Shown here: positions 33,593 to 41,311 of the stretch, one piece after another
How the letters are laid out: the number at the start of each line of letters is the position of its first letter
Position numbering within the stretch: the first letter of the stretch is position 1
Origin: JAWLGJ01 sp041685145
GTDB taxonomy: Bacteria; Pseudomonadota; Alphaproteobacteria; Rhodospirillales; Magnetospirillaceae
DNA length: 64,000 nt
Reading direction: 5' to 3'
NCBI GenBank assembly: GCA_041685145.1
Contig: JAWLGJ010000003.1
Span: 1-64,000 of the forward strand
The notes under the pieces: model-generated
Seen by the model: only the letters and a program-made list of their open reading frames with translations
The model's database searches: none
What the model was told of the DNA's origin: nothing
Translations under genes and position numbers: made by a program

Positions 33593-34618
33593 CTATCCGG
33601 CGCGCGCCGCCTCGCGGAACGTCAGGAGCCGTTGGCGCTCCTCGCACCAAAGCGCCAGGCGGGCGCAGGACAAACTTTCGCGAATGCCGATGACGCGCGC
33701 CTCGCGAAGCGGCGCCAGTTCTTGATAGGCGTTGGGCAGGCGGTAGTTGGGCACGCGCGGCGCCAGGTGATGGATGTGATGATAGCCGATCCAGGCGGTC
33801 AGCCACTCCAGCGGGCGCGGCAGGCGGTAGTATGAGCTGCCGGCAAGGGCGGCGGTGACGAAGGACCACCGCTCGTCGGGCGCCCAATAGGTGCCGGCGA
33901 ACTGGTGCTGAACAAAAAACAGCCACACCCCCACCGTGCCCGCCACCACCATCACCGGCCCCCACAGCGCCAACAGCCGTCCCAGTCCCAGCAGGTGGCC
34001 GCCCGCCACCAGCACGGCAAGCAGGGCCAGGTTGTTGAGCATGATGCTGCGCCGTCCCTGGCGATCGCCGGGGCTGAGGGCGAAGGGCAGGCGGTGACGG
34101 ATCATGAACTGGAATGCCGGCCCCAGCCCGAACAGTACAATCGGGTGGCGATAGAGGCGGTAATACAGGCGCCGCCAGCGCGACAGGGCGTTGTACTCAC
34201 GCACCGTCAGGGTCTTGATGTCGCCATGCCCGCGCCGCGACAAATTGCCCGAGGTGGCGTGGTGGCGGTCATGCTCACGCCGCCACCAGCCATAGGGCGT
34301 CAGAGTCACCAGGCCCAGCACACGCCCCACCCAGTCGCAGGCGGCGCGGCGCCGGAAATAGGAGTGATGGCCGCAGTCGTGCTGGATGATGAACAGCCGC
34401 ACCACCAAAAGCCCCGCCGGCAGCGCCACCGGCAACGCCGCCCAGTAGCCGAAGCGCTGATCAAGCGCCAGCATGGCCCCCACCGTGCCGACGAACAGGA
34501 GCAGGGTGATCGCAAGCTGAGTCAGGCTACGTCGGGGATCGGGCGCGGCGTAGGGGCGCAACAGCCCGTTCCACCCCTTGATGTCGGATGGCTGTTGGTC
34601 GGCAGGCGAATCCAACAA
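33593..34618 (-). CDS. Fatty acid desaturase-family protein
   Basis: A 341-residue membrane di-iron desaturase or hydroxylase. The three His boxes are HDCGHH (about 80-85), HDRHH (116-120) and HHIHH (about 274-278), with four hydrophobic segments between. It probably introduces a double bond into membrane acyl chains; the position is unknown. The pattern is that of the acyl-lipid omega-6/delta-12 type. The start is TTG at 34618, preceded by GGGAGG; no in-frame ATG fits the family start. It is convergent with the small secreted protein gene, 9 bp away. Confidence 0.87.
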   Translation of the reverse strand: MLDSPADQQPSDIKGWNGLLRPYAAPDPRRSLTQLAITLLLFVGTVGAMLALDQRFGYWAALPVALPAGLLVVRLFIIQHDCGHHSYFRRRAACDWVGRVLGLVTLTPYGWWRREHDRHHATSGNLSRRGHGDIKTLTVREYNALSRWRRLYYRLYRHPIVLFGLGPAFQFMIRHRLPFALSPGDRQGRRSIMLNNLALLAVLVAGGHLLGLGRLLALWGPVMVVAGTVGVWLFFVQHQFAGTYWAPDERWSFVTAALAGSSYYRLPRPLEWLTAWIGYHHIHHLAPRVPNYRLPNAYQELAPLREARVIGIRESLSCARLALWCEERQRLLTFREAARAG

Positions 34619-34643
34619 GCGGCCTCCCGAAGCGGTTGCGACG

Positions 34644-34718
34644 TCAGGTCAGGCCGAGGAAGGACAGCACGATGACTATCACGACGATCAGCCCGATGAT
34701 GTAGATGATGTTGTTCAT
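34644..34718 (-). CDS. Small hydrophobic peptide (24 residues)
   Basis: A candidate membrane microprotein, MNNIIYIIGLIVVIVIVLSFLGLT in summary a single hydrophobic helix of about 20 residues with a short polar N-terminus. I recall similar tiny proteins ending in a Leu-Ser-Phe-x-Gly-Leu motif next to other genes in alphaproteobacteria, but cannot search. There is only a weak ribosome-binding site (GGGAG, 15 bases off). It lies 25 bp upstream of the desaturase gene on the same strand. Confidence 0.5.
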   Translation of the reverse strand: MNNIIYIIGLIVVIVIVLSFLGLT

Positions 34719-34850
34719 GGCCGGTCCGGTGGCTCCCGTGGCGTGCCGATGCCACAACCAACAGGCAAAGGCGGCGGCTGTTCCAGGGAGTTTAAGGACG
34801 CACATCGCCACTGGGGCGGACAGCGCAGGCGCCAGTGGGTCTTGGCAGGA

Positions 34851-34940
34851 TGGCGGAGGGGGAGGGATTCGAACCCTCGGAGGACTTGCGCCCTCAACGG
34901 TTTTCGAGACCGCCCCGTTCAACCGCTCCGGCACCCCTCC
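34851..34940 (-). tRNA. tRNA-Ser (anticodon CGA)
   Basis: A class II tRNA of 90 bases on the minus strand with the long variable arm of serine tRNAs. The acceptor GGAGGGG pairs with CCCCTCC, followed by G and an encoded CCA. The anticodon loop CTCGAAA gives CGA, reading UCG. The T arm is GGGTTCGAATCCC. It is upstream of the desaturase and microprotein genes and divergent from rplU. Confidence 0.96.
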
Positions 34941-34954
34941 GCGAGAGGGCGGGA

Positions 34955-34983
34955 GACTAGCGCAAGGTGGGGCGGGCTGCAAC
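34955..34983 (-). promoter_or_regulatory. Possible promoter of tRNA-Ser
   Basis: On the minus strand GTTGCA (34978-34983) and CTAGTC (34955-34960) are 17 bp apart, and the -10 ends 14 bp before the tRNA. Weak match to consensus, good position. Confidence 0.35.
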
Positions 34984-35028
34984 TCGGATGTGGCTGCGGG
35001 TCGCGGCGCCGAGGCGCCGCTTTGGGCA

Positions 35029-35056
35029 TTGACTTGGGGCGCCTCGTCTGTATAGT
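35029..35056 (+). promoter_or_regulatory. Sigma-70-type promoter of rplU-rpmA
   Basis: TTGACT at 35029-35034 and TATAGT at 35051-35056 are separated by 16 bp. The leader to the rplU start is about 55 bases. These are the best-matching hexamers in the region. Confidence 0.7.
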
Positions 35057-35117
35057 GCCGCCTCTCACGGCGGGCCCTGCCCGCTCGGTTCCGTTCGTCC
35101 AATGCGGTAGAAGCGTC

Positions 35118-35420
35118 ATGTTCGCAGTCATCAAGACCGGCGGCAAGCAATACAAGGTCGCCAAAGACGACGTCATCCGGGTTGAAAAACTCGACGCCGA
35201 GGCCGGCGCCGAGGTCAAGCTCGACCAGGTGCTGATGGTCGGCGACAAGGTGGGCGCGCCGCTGGTGGACGGCGCGGCGGTCACTGCCCAGGTGGTCGAC
35301 CAGGTGCGGGCCGACAAGGTCATCGTCTTCAAGAAGAAGCGGCGCAAGAACTACCGCCGCAAGAAGGGGCACCGTCAGCAGCAGACGGTTCTGCGCATCA
35401 CCGACATCGCCGGCGCCTGA
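35118..35420 (+). CDS. rplU: 50S ribosomal protein L21
   Basis: A 100-residue protein of the large ribosomal subunit that binds 23S rRNA domain II. It has the typical start MFAVIKTGGKQYKV and the basic block KVIVFKKKRRKNYRRKKGHRQ (shown in part by its Lys/Arg-rich core at about residues 72-92) ending RITDI. It is followed 51 bp later by rpmA; the two share the promoter at 35029. Order rplU-rpmA-obgE is widespread. Confidence 0.97.
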   Translation: MFAVIKTGGKQYKVAKDDVIRVEKLDAEAGAEVKLDQVLMVGDKVGAPLVDGAAVTAQVVDQVRADKVIVFKKKRRKNYRRKKGHRQQQTVLRITDIAGA

Positions 35421-35471
35421 GACGGCCGCCGCGGCGCGATGCGCAAGGCAGAGAGTTAGGAGGACCGCAGG

Positions 35472-35741
35472 ATGGCTCACAAAAAGGCAGGCGGCAGCTC
35501 CCGCAACGGGCGCGATTCGGAAGGCCGTCGTCTCGGCGTCAAGAAGTATGGCGGCGAGGCGGTGATCCCCGGCAATATCATCGTGCGCCAGCGCGGCACC
35601 CGCTTCTACCCCGGCGACAATGTCGGCATCGGCAAGGACCACACCCTGTTCGCCAAGGCCGAGGGCCGCGTCGTTTTCCGCAAGAAGCGCCTGGGCCGCA
35701 CCTTCGTTTCGGTGCAGCCGCCGGCGGAGGCCGCCGAATAA
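35472..35741 (+). CDS. rpmA: 50S ribosomal protein L27
   Basis: An 89-residue ribosomal protein whose N-terminus reaches the peptidyl transferase centre. It begins MAHKKAGGSSRNGRDSEGRR and has GNIIVRQRGTRFYPG, both diagnostic. No N-terminal cleavage extension of the Firmicutes type is present. An ideal AGGAGG precedes the start. An intrinsic terminator follows 28 bp later. Confidence 0.97.
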   Translation: MAHKKAGGSSRNGRDSEGRRLGVKKYGGEAVIPGNIIVRQRGTRFYPGDNVGIGKDHTLFAKAEGRVVFRKKRLGRTFVSVQPPAEAAE

Positions 35742-35768
35742 GCGGTCCGTTCGCCCGCACACCGTTGG

Positions 35769-35800
35769 AAAGGGGAATGGGCCGACCGTTCCCCTTTTTT
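35769..35800 (+). terminator. Intrinsic terminator between rpmA and obgE
   Basis: A 12-bp stem with one G-T pair (35769-35780 with 35786-35797) and the loop GCCGA ends in a T run to 35800. It separates ribosomal-protein transcription from obgE, whose ATG starts only 20 bp later, so obgE depends on read-through or on a promoter inside the rpmA end. Confidence 0.85.
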
Positions 35801-35820
35801 CATGCGCGGATGCCGTCACC

Positions 35821-36849
35821 ATGAAGTTCCTCGACCAGGCCAAGATATTCGTCAAAAGCGGCGACGGCGGCGCCGGCGGGTGCAGCTTCCGGCGCGAGAA
35901 ATACGTCGAGTTCGGCGGCCCCGACGGCGGTGACGGCGGGCGTGGCGGCGACGTGGTGGTCGAGGCGGTCGACAGCCTCAACACCCTCATCGATTTCCGC
36001 TACCAGCAGCACTTCAAGGCCAAGCGCGGCGGCCACGGCATGGGCCGCAACCGCACCGGCGCGCGCGGCGCCGACGCCGTGCTGAGGGTGCCGGTGGGCA
36101 CCGAAATACTCTCCGAGGACAAGGCGGTGGTGCTGGCCGACCTCACCCGCCCCGGCGAGCGCGTCGTGCTGCTGCGGGGCGGCGACGGCGGCTTCGGCAA
36201 CACGCATTACAAAAGCTCGGTCAACCGCGCCCCGCGCCGCGCCGACTCCGGCTGGCCGGGGCAGGAGGCGTGGATCTGGCTGCGGCTGAAGCTGATCGCC
36301 GATGTCGGGCTGGTGGGGCTGCCCAACGCCGGCAAGTCCACCTTTCTGGCCGCCGTCACCCGCGCGCGGCCCAAGATCGCCGACTATCCCTTCACCACCC
36401 TGCATCCCAATCTCGGCGTCGCCCATGTCGACGAGGAGGAGTTCATCCTCGCCGACATCCCCGGCTTGATCGAGGGCGCCCACGCCGGCGCCGGGCTGGG
36501 CGACCGCTTCCTGGGCCATGTCGAGCGCACCGGCGTGCTCCTGCATCTGGTGGACGGAACCCAGGAGGACGTCGCCGCCGCCTACCGCACCGTGCGCGGC
36601 GAACTGGCCGCCTATGGCGCCGGGCTGGCGGACAAGCCGGAACTGGTGGCGCTGAACAAATGCGACGCCCTGGCGGACGACGAGCTCGCGGCGCGGCGCG
36701 AGGCCCTGGCGGCGGCCAGCGGTGGCCGCGTCTTCACGCTCTCCGGGGTGGCCGGCACCGGCGTGCCCGAGGTGCTGCGCGCCCTGCTGGCGCCGGTCCG
36801 CGACAACCGCGCCCGCCTGCGGGGGGCGCCGGGGGAGGAGGAGCGGTGA
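35821..36849 (+). CDS. obgE: GTPase Obg
   Basis: A 342-residue essential GTPase for 50S ribosome assembly and stress control. The Gly-rich Obg domain fills residues 1-158 (FVKSGDGGAGGCSFRREKYV, GGPDGGDGGRGG). The G1 loop is GLPNAGKST (166-174), G3 is DIPGLIEGAH, G4 is NKCD. The C-terminal extension is short and ends in acidic GEEER. The TGA overlaps the GTG of proB, so the two genes are co-translated. The link of obgE to proB is common in alphaproteobacteria. Confidence 0.96.
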   Translation: MKFLDQAKIFVKSGDGGAGGCSFRREKYVEFGGPDGGDGGRGGDVVVEAVDSLNTLIDFRYQQHFKAKRGGHGMGRNRTGARGADAVLRVPVGTEILSEDKAVVLADLTRPGERVVLLRGGDGGFGNTHYKSSVNRAPRRADSGWPGQEAWIWLRLKLIADVGLVGLPNAGKSTFLAAVTRARPKIADYPFTTLHPNLGVAHVDEEEFILADIPGLIEGAHAGAGLGDRFLGHVERTGVLLHLVDGTQEDVAAAYRTVRGELAAYGAGLADKPELVALNKCDALADDELAARREALAAASGGRVFTLSGVAGTGVPEVLRALLAPVRDNRARLRGAPGEEER

Positions 36850-37958
36850 CGACTCTTGCCGACGCCCGGCGGCTGGTGGTCAAGATCGGCTCGGCGCTGC
36901 TGGTGGACGAGCAGAGTGGCCATCTGCACCGCGCCTGGCTGGAGGGCCTGTGCGAGGACATCGCCGCCTGCCACCGGCGCGGCCAGCAGGTGATGATCGT
37001 CTCCTCCGGCGCCGTCGCCGTGGGGCGGCGCCATCTCGGCCTGCCCGAGGGCGGGCTGCGGCTGGAGGAAAAGCAGGCGGCGGCGGCGACGGGGCAGATC
37101 CGTCTGGCCCACGCCTATCAGGAGACCCTGGCGCGGCATGGCATCACCGTGGCGCAGGTGCTGCTGACCATCGACGATTCCGAGAACCGCCGCCGCTATC
37201 TCAACGCCCGCAACACGCTGGAGACGCTGCTGCGGCTGGGGGCGGTGCCGGTGATCAACGAGAACGACACCGTCGCCACCCAGGAAATCCGTTTCGGCGA
37301 CAACGACCGCCTGGCGGCGCGGGTGGCGGCGATGGTGATGGCCGATACGCTGGTGCTGCTGTCGGACATCGACGGCCTGTATACCGCCGACCCGCGCGGC
37401 GATGCCGACGCCCGGCGCGTCGACGAGGTGCGCGAGATCACCCCCGCGATCGAGGCAATGGCCGGCGACCCCGGCTCGGCCCACGGCTCGGGCGGCATGG
37501 TGACCAAGCTGGAGGCGGGGCGGATCGCGCTGGGGGCGGGGTGCCGCATGGCCATCGGCCTGGGGCGGCGGGACCATCCCTTGCGGGCTTTGGAGGAGGG
37601 CGCGCGCTGCACCTGGTTCCTGCCCACGCAGGAGCCGCGCACCGCCCGCAAACGCTGGATCGCCGGGGCGCTGAAGCCGATGGGAACCCTGGTGATCGAC
37701 GACGGCGCGGCGCGGGCGCTGCGCCAGGGCCGCTCGCTGCTGCCGGCCGGGGTGGTGGCGGTCGAGGGCGCGTTTCAGCGCGGCGACGCCGTCGTGGTGC
37801 GCGACGCCGCCGGTCGCGCCGTCGCCCGCGGCGTCAGCGCCTATGCCTCCGACGACGCGCGGCGGATCATCGGGCATAAGAGCGGCGACATCGCCGCCAT
37901 CCTCGGCTACCGTGGCCGCGACGAAATCATCCACCGCGACGATCTGGTGTTGGAATGA
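36846..37958 (+). CDS. proB: Glutamate 5-kinase
   Basis: A 370-residue enzyme for the first step of proline synthesis: phosphorylates glutamate. The amino-acid-kinase domain shows VVKIGSALLV, IVSSGAVAVGRRHLG, NENDTVATQEIRFGDND and LLSDIDGLYTADP. The C-terminal PUA domain (about 285-370) is present, so it is the full bacterial form. The GTG start at 36846 overlaps the obgE stop (GTGA) and has GGAGGAGG upstream. proA follows 59 bp later. Confidence 0.95.
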   Translation: MTTLADARRLVVKIGSALLVDEQSGHLHRAWLEGLCEDIAACHRRGQQVMIVSSGAVAVGRRHLGLPEGGLRLEEKQAAAATGQIRLAHAYQETLARHGITVAQVLLTIDDSENRRRYLNARNTLETLLRLGAVPVINENDTVATQEIRFGDNDRLAARVAAMVMADTLVLLSDIDGLYTADPRGDADARRVDEVREITPAIEAMAGDPGSAHGSGGMVTKLEAGRIALGAGCRMAIGLGRRDHPLRALEEGARCTWFLPTQEPRTARKRWIAGALKPMGTLVIDDGAARALRQGRSLLPAGVVAVEGAFQRGDAVVVRDAAGRAVARGVSAYASDDARRIIGHKSGDIAAILGYRGRDEIIHRDDLVLE

Positions 37959-38017
37959 TCGCCGGACATGCGCGCAGCCGCGTTTCCTGACCACGAGAAC
38001 TGAACGAGTCGGCAGCC

Positions 38018-39280
38018 ATGACCCAGGACATCCATTCCCTGATGACCGAAATCGGTGGCCGCGCGCGGGCGGCGGCGCATGAGCTGGCCCATGCGCCCAC
38101 CGGCGCCAAGAACGGCGCGCTGACCGCCGCCGCGGCGGCATTGCGCGACGGCGCCGGGGCGATCAAGGACGCCAACGCCCGCGACATGGCCGCCGGCCGC
38201 GACAAGGGCCTGAGCAAGGCGATGCTCGACCGTCTGATGCTCGACGACAAGCGCATCGAGGGCATGGCGGCGGGGCTGGAGGCCATCGCGGCGCTGCCGG
38301 ATCCGGTCGGGCAGGTGATGGCGGAGTGGGACCGCCCCAACGGGCTGCGCATCGCGCGGGTGCGGGTGCCGCTGGGGGTGATCGGGGTCATCTACGAATC
38401 GCGCCCCAACGTCACCGCCGACGCCGCCGCCCTGTGCCTGAAGGCGGGCAACGCCGCCATCCTGCGCGGCGGCTCCGAGAGCTTCGAATCGGCGCGCGCG
38501 ATCATGGCCTGCCTCGCCGAGGGCATCGCCGCCGCCGGGTTGCCGGGCGACGCGGTGCAGATGGTGCCCACCACCGAGCGCGCCGCCGTCGGCGAGATGC
38601 TGCGCATGAGCGCCTTCATCGACGTCATCGTGCCGCGCGGCGGCAAGTCGCTGATCGAGCGCGTCATCGCCGAAAGCCGCATTCCGCTGTTCCAGCACCT
38701 GGAGGGCATCTGCCATACCTACGTCGATGGTGACGCCGACCTGGACATGGCCCGCGAGGTGGTGCTGAACGCCAAGATGCGGCGCCCCGGCATCTGCGGT
38801 GCCACCGAAACGGTGCTGGTCGACGGCCGCGTCGCCGCGACCCATCTGCCGGCGGTGGTCAAGGCGCTGCTGGACTCCGGTTGCGAGGTGCGCGGCGACC
38901 GCCCCACCCAGGCGGTGGATGCCCGCGTGGCGCCGGCGACCGAGGCCGACTGGGACACCGAATACCTCGACGCCATCGTCGCGGTGAAGGTGGTCGACGG
39001 CGTCGACGCCGCCATTGAGCACGTCAACCGCCACGGTTCGGGGCACACCGACGCCATCGTCACCGGCAACGACGCCACGGCGGCGCGCTTCCTGGAGCGG
39101 GTGGACAGCGCCATCGTCGTCCACAACGCCTCGACGCAGTTCGCGGACGGCGGCGAGTTCGGCATGGGCGCCGAGATCGGCATTTCCACCGGCAAGCTGC
39201 ACGCGCGCGGGCCGGTGGGCGTCGAGCAGCTTACGACCTTCAAGTATGTCGTGCGCGGCAACGGCCAGACGCGGCCCTGA
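38018..39280 (+). CDS. proA: Glutamate-5-semialdehyde dehydrogenase (gamma-glutamyl phosphate reductase)
   Basis: A 420-residue NADPH-dependent reductase for the second proline step. The catalytic Cys is Cys260 in RRPGICGATET. VPLGVIGVIYESRPNVTAD and QHLEGICHTYVD are typical of ProA, and HNASTQFADGGEFGMGAEIGIST (abbreviated here to its core at about residues 369-391) is the conserved C-terminal block. Transcribed with proB; nadD begins 10 bp after its stop. Confidence 0.96.
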   Translation: MTQDIHSLMTEIGGRARAAAHELAHAPTGAKNGALTAAAAALRDGAGAIKDANARDMAAGRDKGLSKAMLDRLMLDDKRIEGMAAGLEAIAALPDPVGQVMAEWDRPNGLRIARVRVPLGVIGVIYESRPNVTADAAALCLKAGNAAILRGGSESFESARAIMACLAEGIAAAGLPGDAVQMVPTTERAAVGEMLRMSAFIDVIVPRGGKSLIERVIAESRIPLFQHLEGICHTYVDGDADLDMAREVVLNAKMRRPGICGATETVLVDGRVAATHLPAVVKALLDSGCEVRGDRPTQAVDARVAPATEADWDTEYLDAIVAVKVVDGVDAAIEHVNRHGSGHTDAIVTGNDATAARFLERVDSAIVVHNASTQFADGGEFGMGAEIGISTGKLHARGPVGVEQLTTFKYVVRGNGQTRP

Positions 39281-39290
39281 CGGCGCCGCC

Positions 39291-39908
39291 GTGCCCCTTC
39301 CCGTCCCCACCCCCGGCACCCGCCTGGGCCTGCGCATCGGGCTGCTGGGGGGCTCGTTCAATCCGGCGCACGAAGGCCACCGCCATATCAGCCTTGAGGC
39401 GCTGAAGCGCCTGGGGCTGGACCAGGTGTGGTGGCTGGTGGCGCCGCAGAACCCGCTGAAACCGGCGGCGGGTATGGCCCCGCTGGCGAGGCGCCTCGCC
39501 GGCGCCGAGGCCGCCGCCCGCCATCCGCGCCTGCGCGTTACCGGCATCGAAGCCCGGCTGGGGACGCGCTACACCGCCGACACGCTGGCGGCGCTCAAAT
39601 GCGCCTATCCCGGCGCCCGTTTCGTATGGCTGATGGGCGCCGACAATCTGGTGCAGATTCCGCGCTGGCGGCGCTGGGCCAGCATCTTCCAGGCGGTCCC
39701 CGTTGCGGTTTTCGCACGGAGTCCATATTCTCATAGGGCGTTGGCCGGCAAGGCGGCGCGGCGGTTCGCGCGGCGGCGGCTGTCCGCCGAGCGGGCGGGC
39801 GCGGTGGCCGACATGGCGCCGCCGACATGGGTGTTCCTGCCCGTCAGGCCGCATCCGGCCTCGGCTACGGAAATCCGGCGCGGCGGCGCGGGCGGCATCG
39901 GCAACTGA
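39291..39908 (+). CDS. nadD: Nicotinate-nucleotide adenylyltransferase
   Basis: A 205-residue enzyme that joins ATP and nicotinate mononucleotide in NAD synthesis. The HxGH-type nucleotidyltransferase motif is GGSFNPAHEGHRHIS (about 20-34). The ISST-like end is SATEIRRGG. LMGADNLVQIPRWRRW and WWLVAPQNPLK are also diagnostic. The start GTG at 39291 is the first in-frame codon after proA and leaves a 10-bp gap, but lacks a strong ribosome-binding site; translation is probably coupled to proA. Confidence 0.93.
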   Translation: MPLPVPTPGTRLGLRIGLLGGSFNPAHEGHRHISLEALKRLGLDQVWWLVAPQNPLKPAAGMAPLARRLAGAEAAARHPRLRVTGIEARLGTRYTADTLAALKCAYPGARFVWLMGADNLVQIPRWRRWASIFQAVPVAVFARSPYSHRALAGKAARRFARRRLSAERAGAVADMAPPTWVFLPVRPHPASATEIRRGGAGGIGN

Positions 39909-39929
39909 AAGGAGTGGACCATTCAACCG

Positions 39930-40301
39930 TTGAGGCACCCTCTGCACGACCCAGAGACATTGGTCGAACTGGTTGTCTCCTCGCTCGAAGACGACAAGGC
40001 CGAAGACATCACGGTGATCGATCTGCGCGGCAAGTCGAGCTTCGCCGACCACATGGTCATCGCCAGCGGCCAGTCGCAGCGCCAGGTGGGCGCAATGGCC
40101 GATCATCTCATGCGCAAGCTGAAGCAGGCGGGCCTTCGCGTGTCGGCGGAGGGCACGCAGCAGTGCGACTGGGTGCTGATCGATGCCGGCGACGTCGTCG
40201 TGCACCTGTTCCGGCCGGAAGTGCGGGCCTTCTACAGTCTTGAAAAGATGTGGGGGGCGCCGGCGGAGCCCGAGCGGAGACTGGGCGGCGCCCTGGCCTA
40301 G
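39930..40301 (+). CDS. rsfS: Ribosomal silencing factor RsfS
   Basis: A 123-residue protein that binds L14 and blocks subunit joining under starvation. It carries the family core AEDITVIDLRGKSSFADHMVIASG and QCDWVLIDAGDVVVHLF, the latter with FYSLEKMWG at its end. The start is unusual: TTG 39930 is used here, but AAGGAG (39909-39914) lies 15 bases away and is spaced correctly (6 bases) for an in-frame ATT at 39921. Sits between nadD and rlmH, a conserved trio. Confidence 0.92.
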   Translation: MRHPLHDPETLVELVVSSLEDDKAEDITVIDLRGKSSFADHMVIASGQSQRQVGAMADHLMRKLKQAGLRVSAEGTQQCDWVLIDAGDVVVHLFRPEVRAFYSLEKMWGAPAEPERRLGGALA

Positions 40302-40321
40302 GCCGGCGCCGCGGCATTCCG

Positions 40322-40780
40322 ATGCGTTTCATCCTGGCTGGGGTCGGCCGCGCCAGGCGCGGGCCCGAGCACGCCCTTTATGAGCATTACGCCCGGCGCC
40401 TGCGGCCGCCGCCGGTGCTGCGCGAGGTCGAGGAACGCCGGCCCCTGCCGGTGGCCCGGCGGGTCGCCCGCGAGGGGGCCTTGCTGCTGGCGGCGGTGCC
40501 GGATGGGGCGGCGGTGGTGGCGCTGGACGAGCGCGGGGCGACGGCCTCCAGCGAAGCCCTCGCCGACCGCCTCGCCGGCTGGCGGGACGGCGGCGTCGCG
40601 GCGGTGGCCTTCCTGATCGGCGGCGCCGACGGCCATGACGAGGCGGTCCGCGCGCGCGCCGACCTGGTGCTGTCGTTGGGGCCCATGACCTGGCCGCACA
40701 TGCTGGTGCGCGGGATGCTGGCCGAGCAGCTTTACCGGGCGCAGACGATCCTGGCGGGCCACCCCTACCACCGCGCCTGA
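40322..40780 (+). CDS. rlmH: 23S rRNA (pseudouridine1915-N3)-methyltransferase RlmH
   Basis: A 152-residue SPOUT-class methyltransferase modifying helix 69 of 23S rRNA on the 70S ribosome. Conserved parts are FLIGGADGHD (SAM-binding trefoil) and HMLVRGMLAEQLYRAQTILAGHPYHR at the C-terminus, which forms the knot. Length is normal. It follows rsfS by 20 bp and ends before a long inverted repeat. Confidence 0.96.
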   Translation: MRFILAGVGRARRGPEHALYEHYARRLRPPPVLREVEERRPLPVARRVAREGALLLAAVPDGAAVVALDERGATASSEALADRLAGWRDGGVAAVAFLIGGADGHDEAVRARADLVLSLGPMTWPHMLVRGMLAEQLYRAQTILAGHPYHRA

Positions 40781-40793
40781 CGTGGCGGAAAGG

Positions 40794-40825
40794 CCGCCCT
40801 CGCGGCGGCGGCGCCGCGAGGGCGG
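40794..40825. terminator. Long GC inverted repeat between convergent genes
   Basis: A perfect 13-bp inverted repeat (40794-40806 with 40813-40825) with a 6-base loop. There is no T run on either side, but its place between the end of rlmH and the end of the opposing small secreted protein gene suggests a bidirectional terminator or an mRNA 3'-end stabiliser. Confidence 0.6.
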
Positions 40826-40832
40826 TTGCGAC

Positions 40833-41138
40833 TTAGCGGTTGGGCGCGAAGATGTAGTTGCCGCGCGCGTCGCGCGACAGGGTGCCCGCAAGGGGCATCT
40901 GCGCGCCGGGTTGCGGCACGGCCGCCATCTCCAAGCGCCGCTGACGCTCGTCTTCCCTCATCTGGCGCGGCTGATAGCGGCTGCCGCCGAAAAAGCTGGC
41001 GTGCTCGCCGGCGCCGGGGACGACCTCGTATTCCCGCTGGCTGTCGGAATCATAGAAATAGGTTTCGGCCTGCGCCGGCAGTGCGGCGGCGGTCATGGCC
41101 GCGAGACCGGCAATGATCCCGATCTGTCGGGTGCGCAT
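40833..41138 (-). CDS. Small secreted protein of unknown function
   Basis: A 101-residue protein without a family I can name. Residues 1-24 form a Sec signal peptide (MRTRQIGIIAGLAAMTAAALPAQA, cleavage after AQA). The mature part starts ETYFYDSDSQREYEVVPG, is charged and has a C-terminal ARGNYIFAPNR. There is no Cys. The start ATG at 41138 has GGAG six bases upstream; an ATG at 41150 is possible. The gene is divergent from phoR, with 170 bp between that hold a palindrome. Confidence 0.62.
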   Translation of the reverse strand: MRTRQIGIIAGLAAMTAAALPAQAETYFYDSDSQREYEVVPGAGEHASFFGGSRYQPRQMREDERQRRLEMAAVPQPGAQMPLAGTLSRDARGNYIFAPNR

Positions 41139-41232
41139 GACATTCTCCATCGTTCTGGGCACCGGGGCGGCGCCCGCGGCCAACACATGCGCCCGCGCCC
41201 GTCGCGAAACGAGTAACGGTTCCGTGATCGTC

Positions 41233-41248
41233 GTCACTATTCCGTGAC
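41233..41248. promoter_or_regulatory. Inverted repeat upstream of phoR
   Basis: GTCAC, six bases, GTGAC forms a perfect 5-bp inverted repeat about 65 bp before the phoR start. A further CCGTGAT lies just upstream at 41222-41228. These could be parts of a PhoB or other regulator site, but do not form a clean Pho box. Confidence 0.3.
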
Positions 41249-41311
41249 GGCTTGACGGGCGGGGGAGCGGCTTGTCTAACCAGGGGAGGGGCAGCGAATA
41301 GGGGCTGGTCG

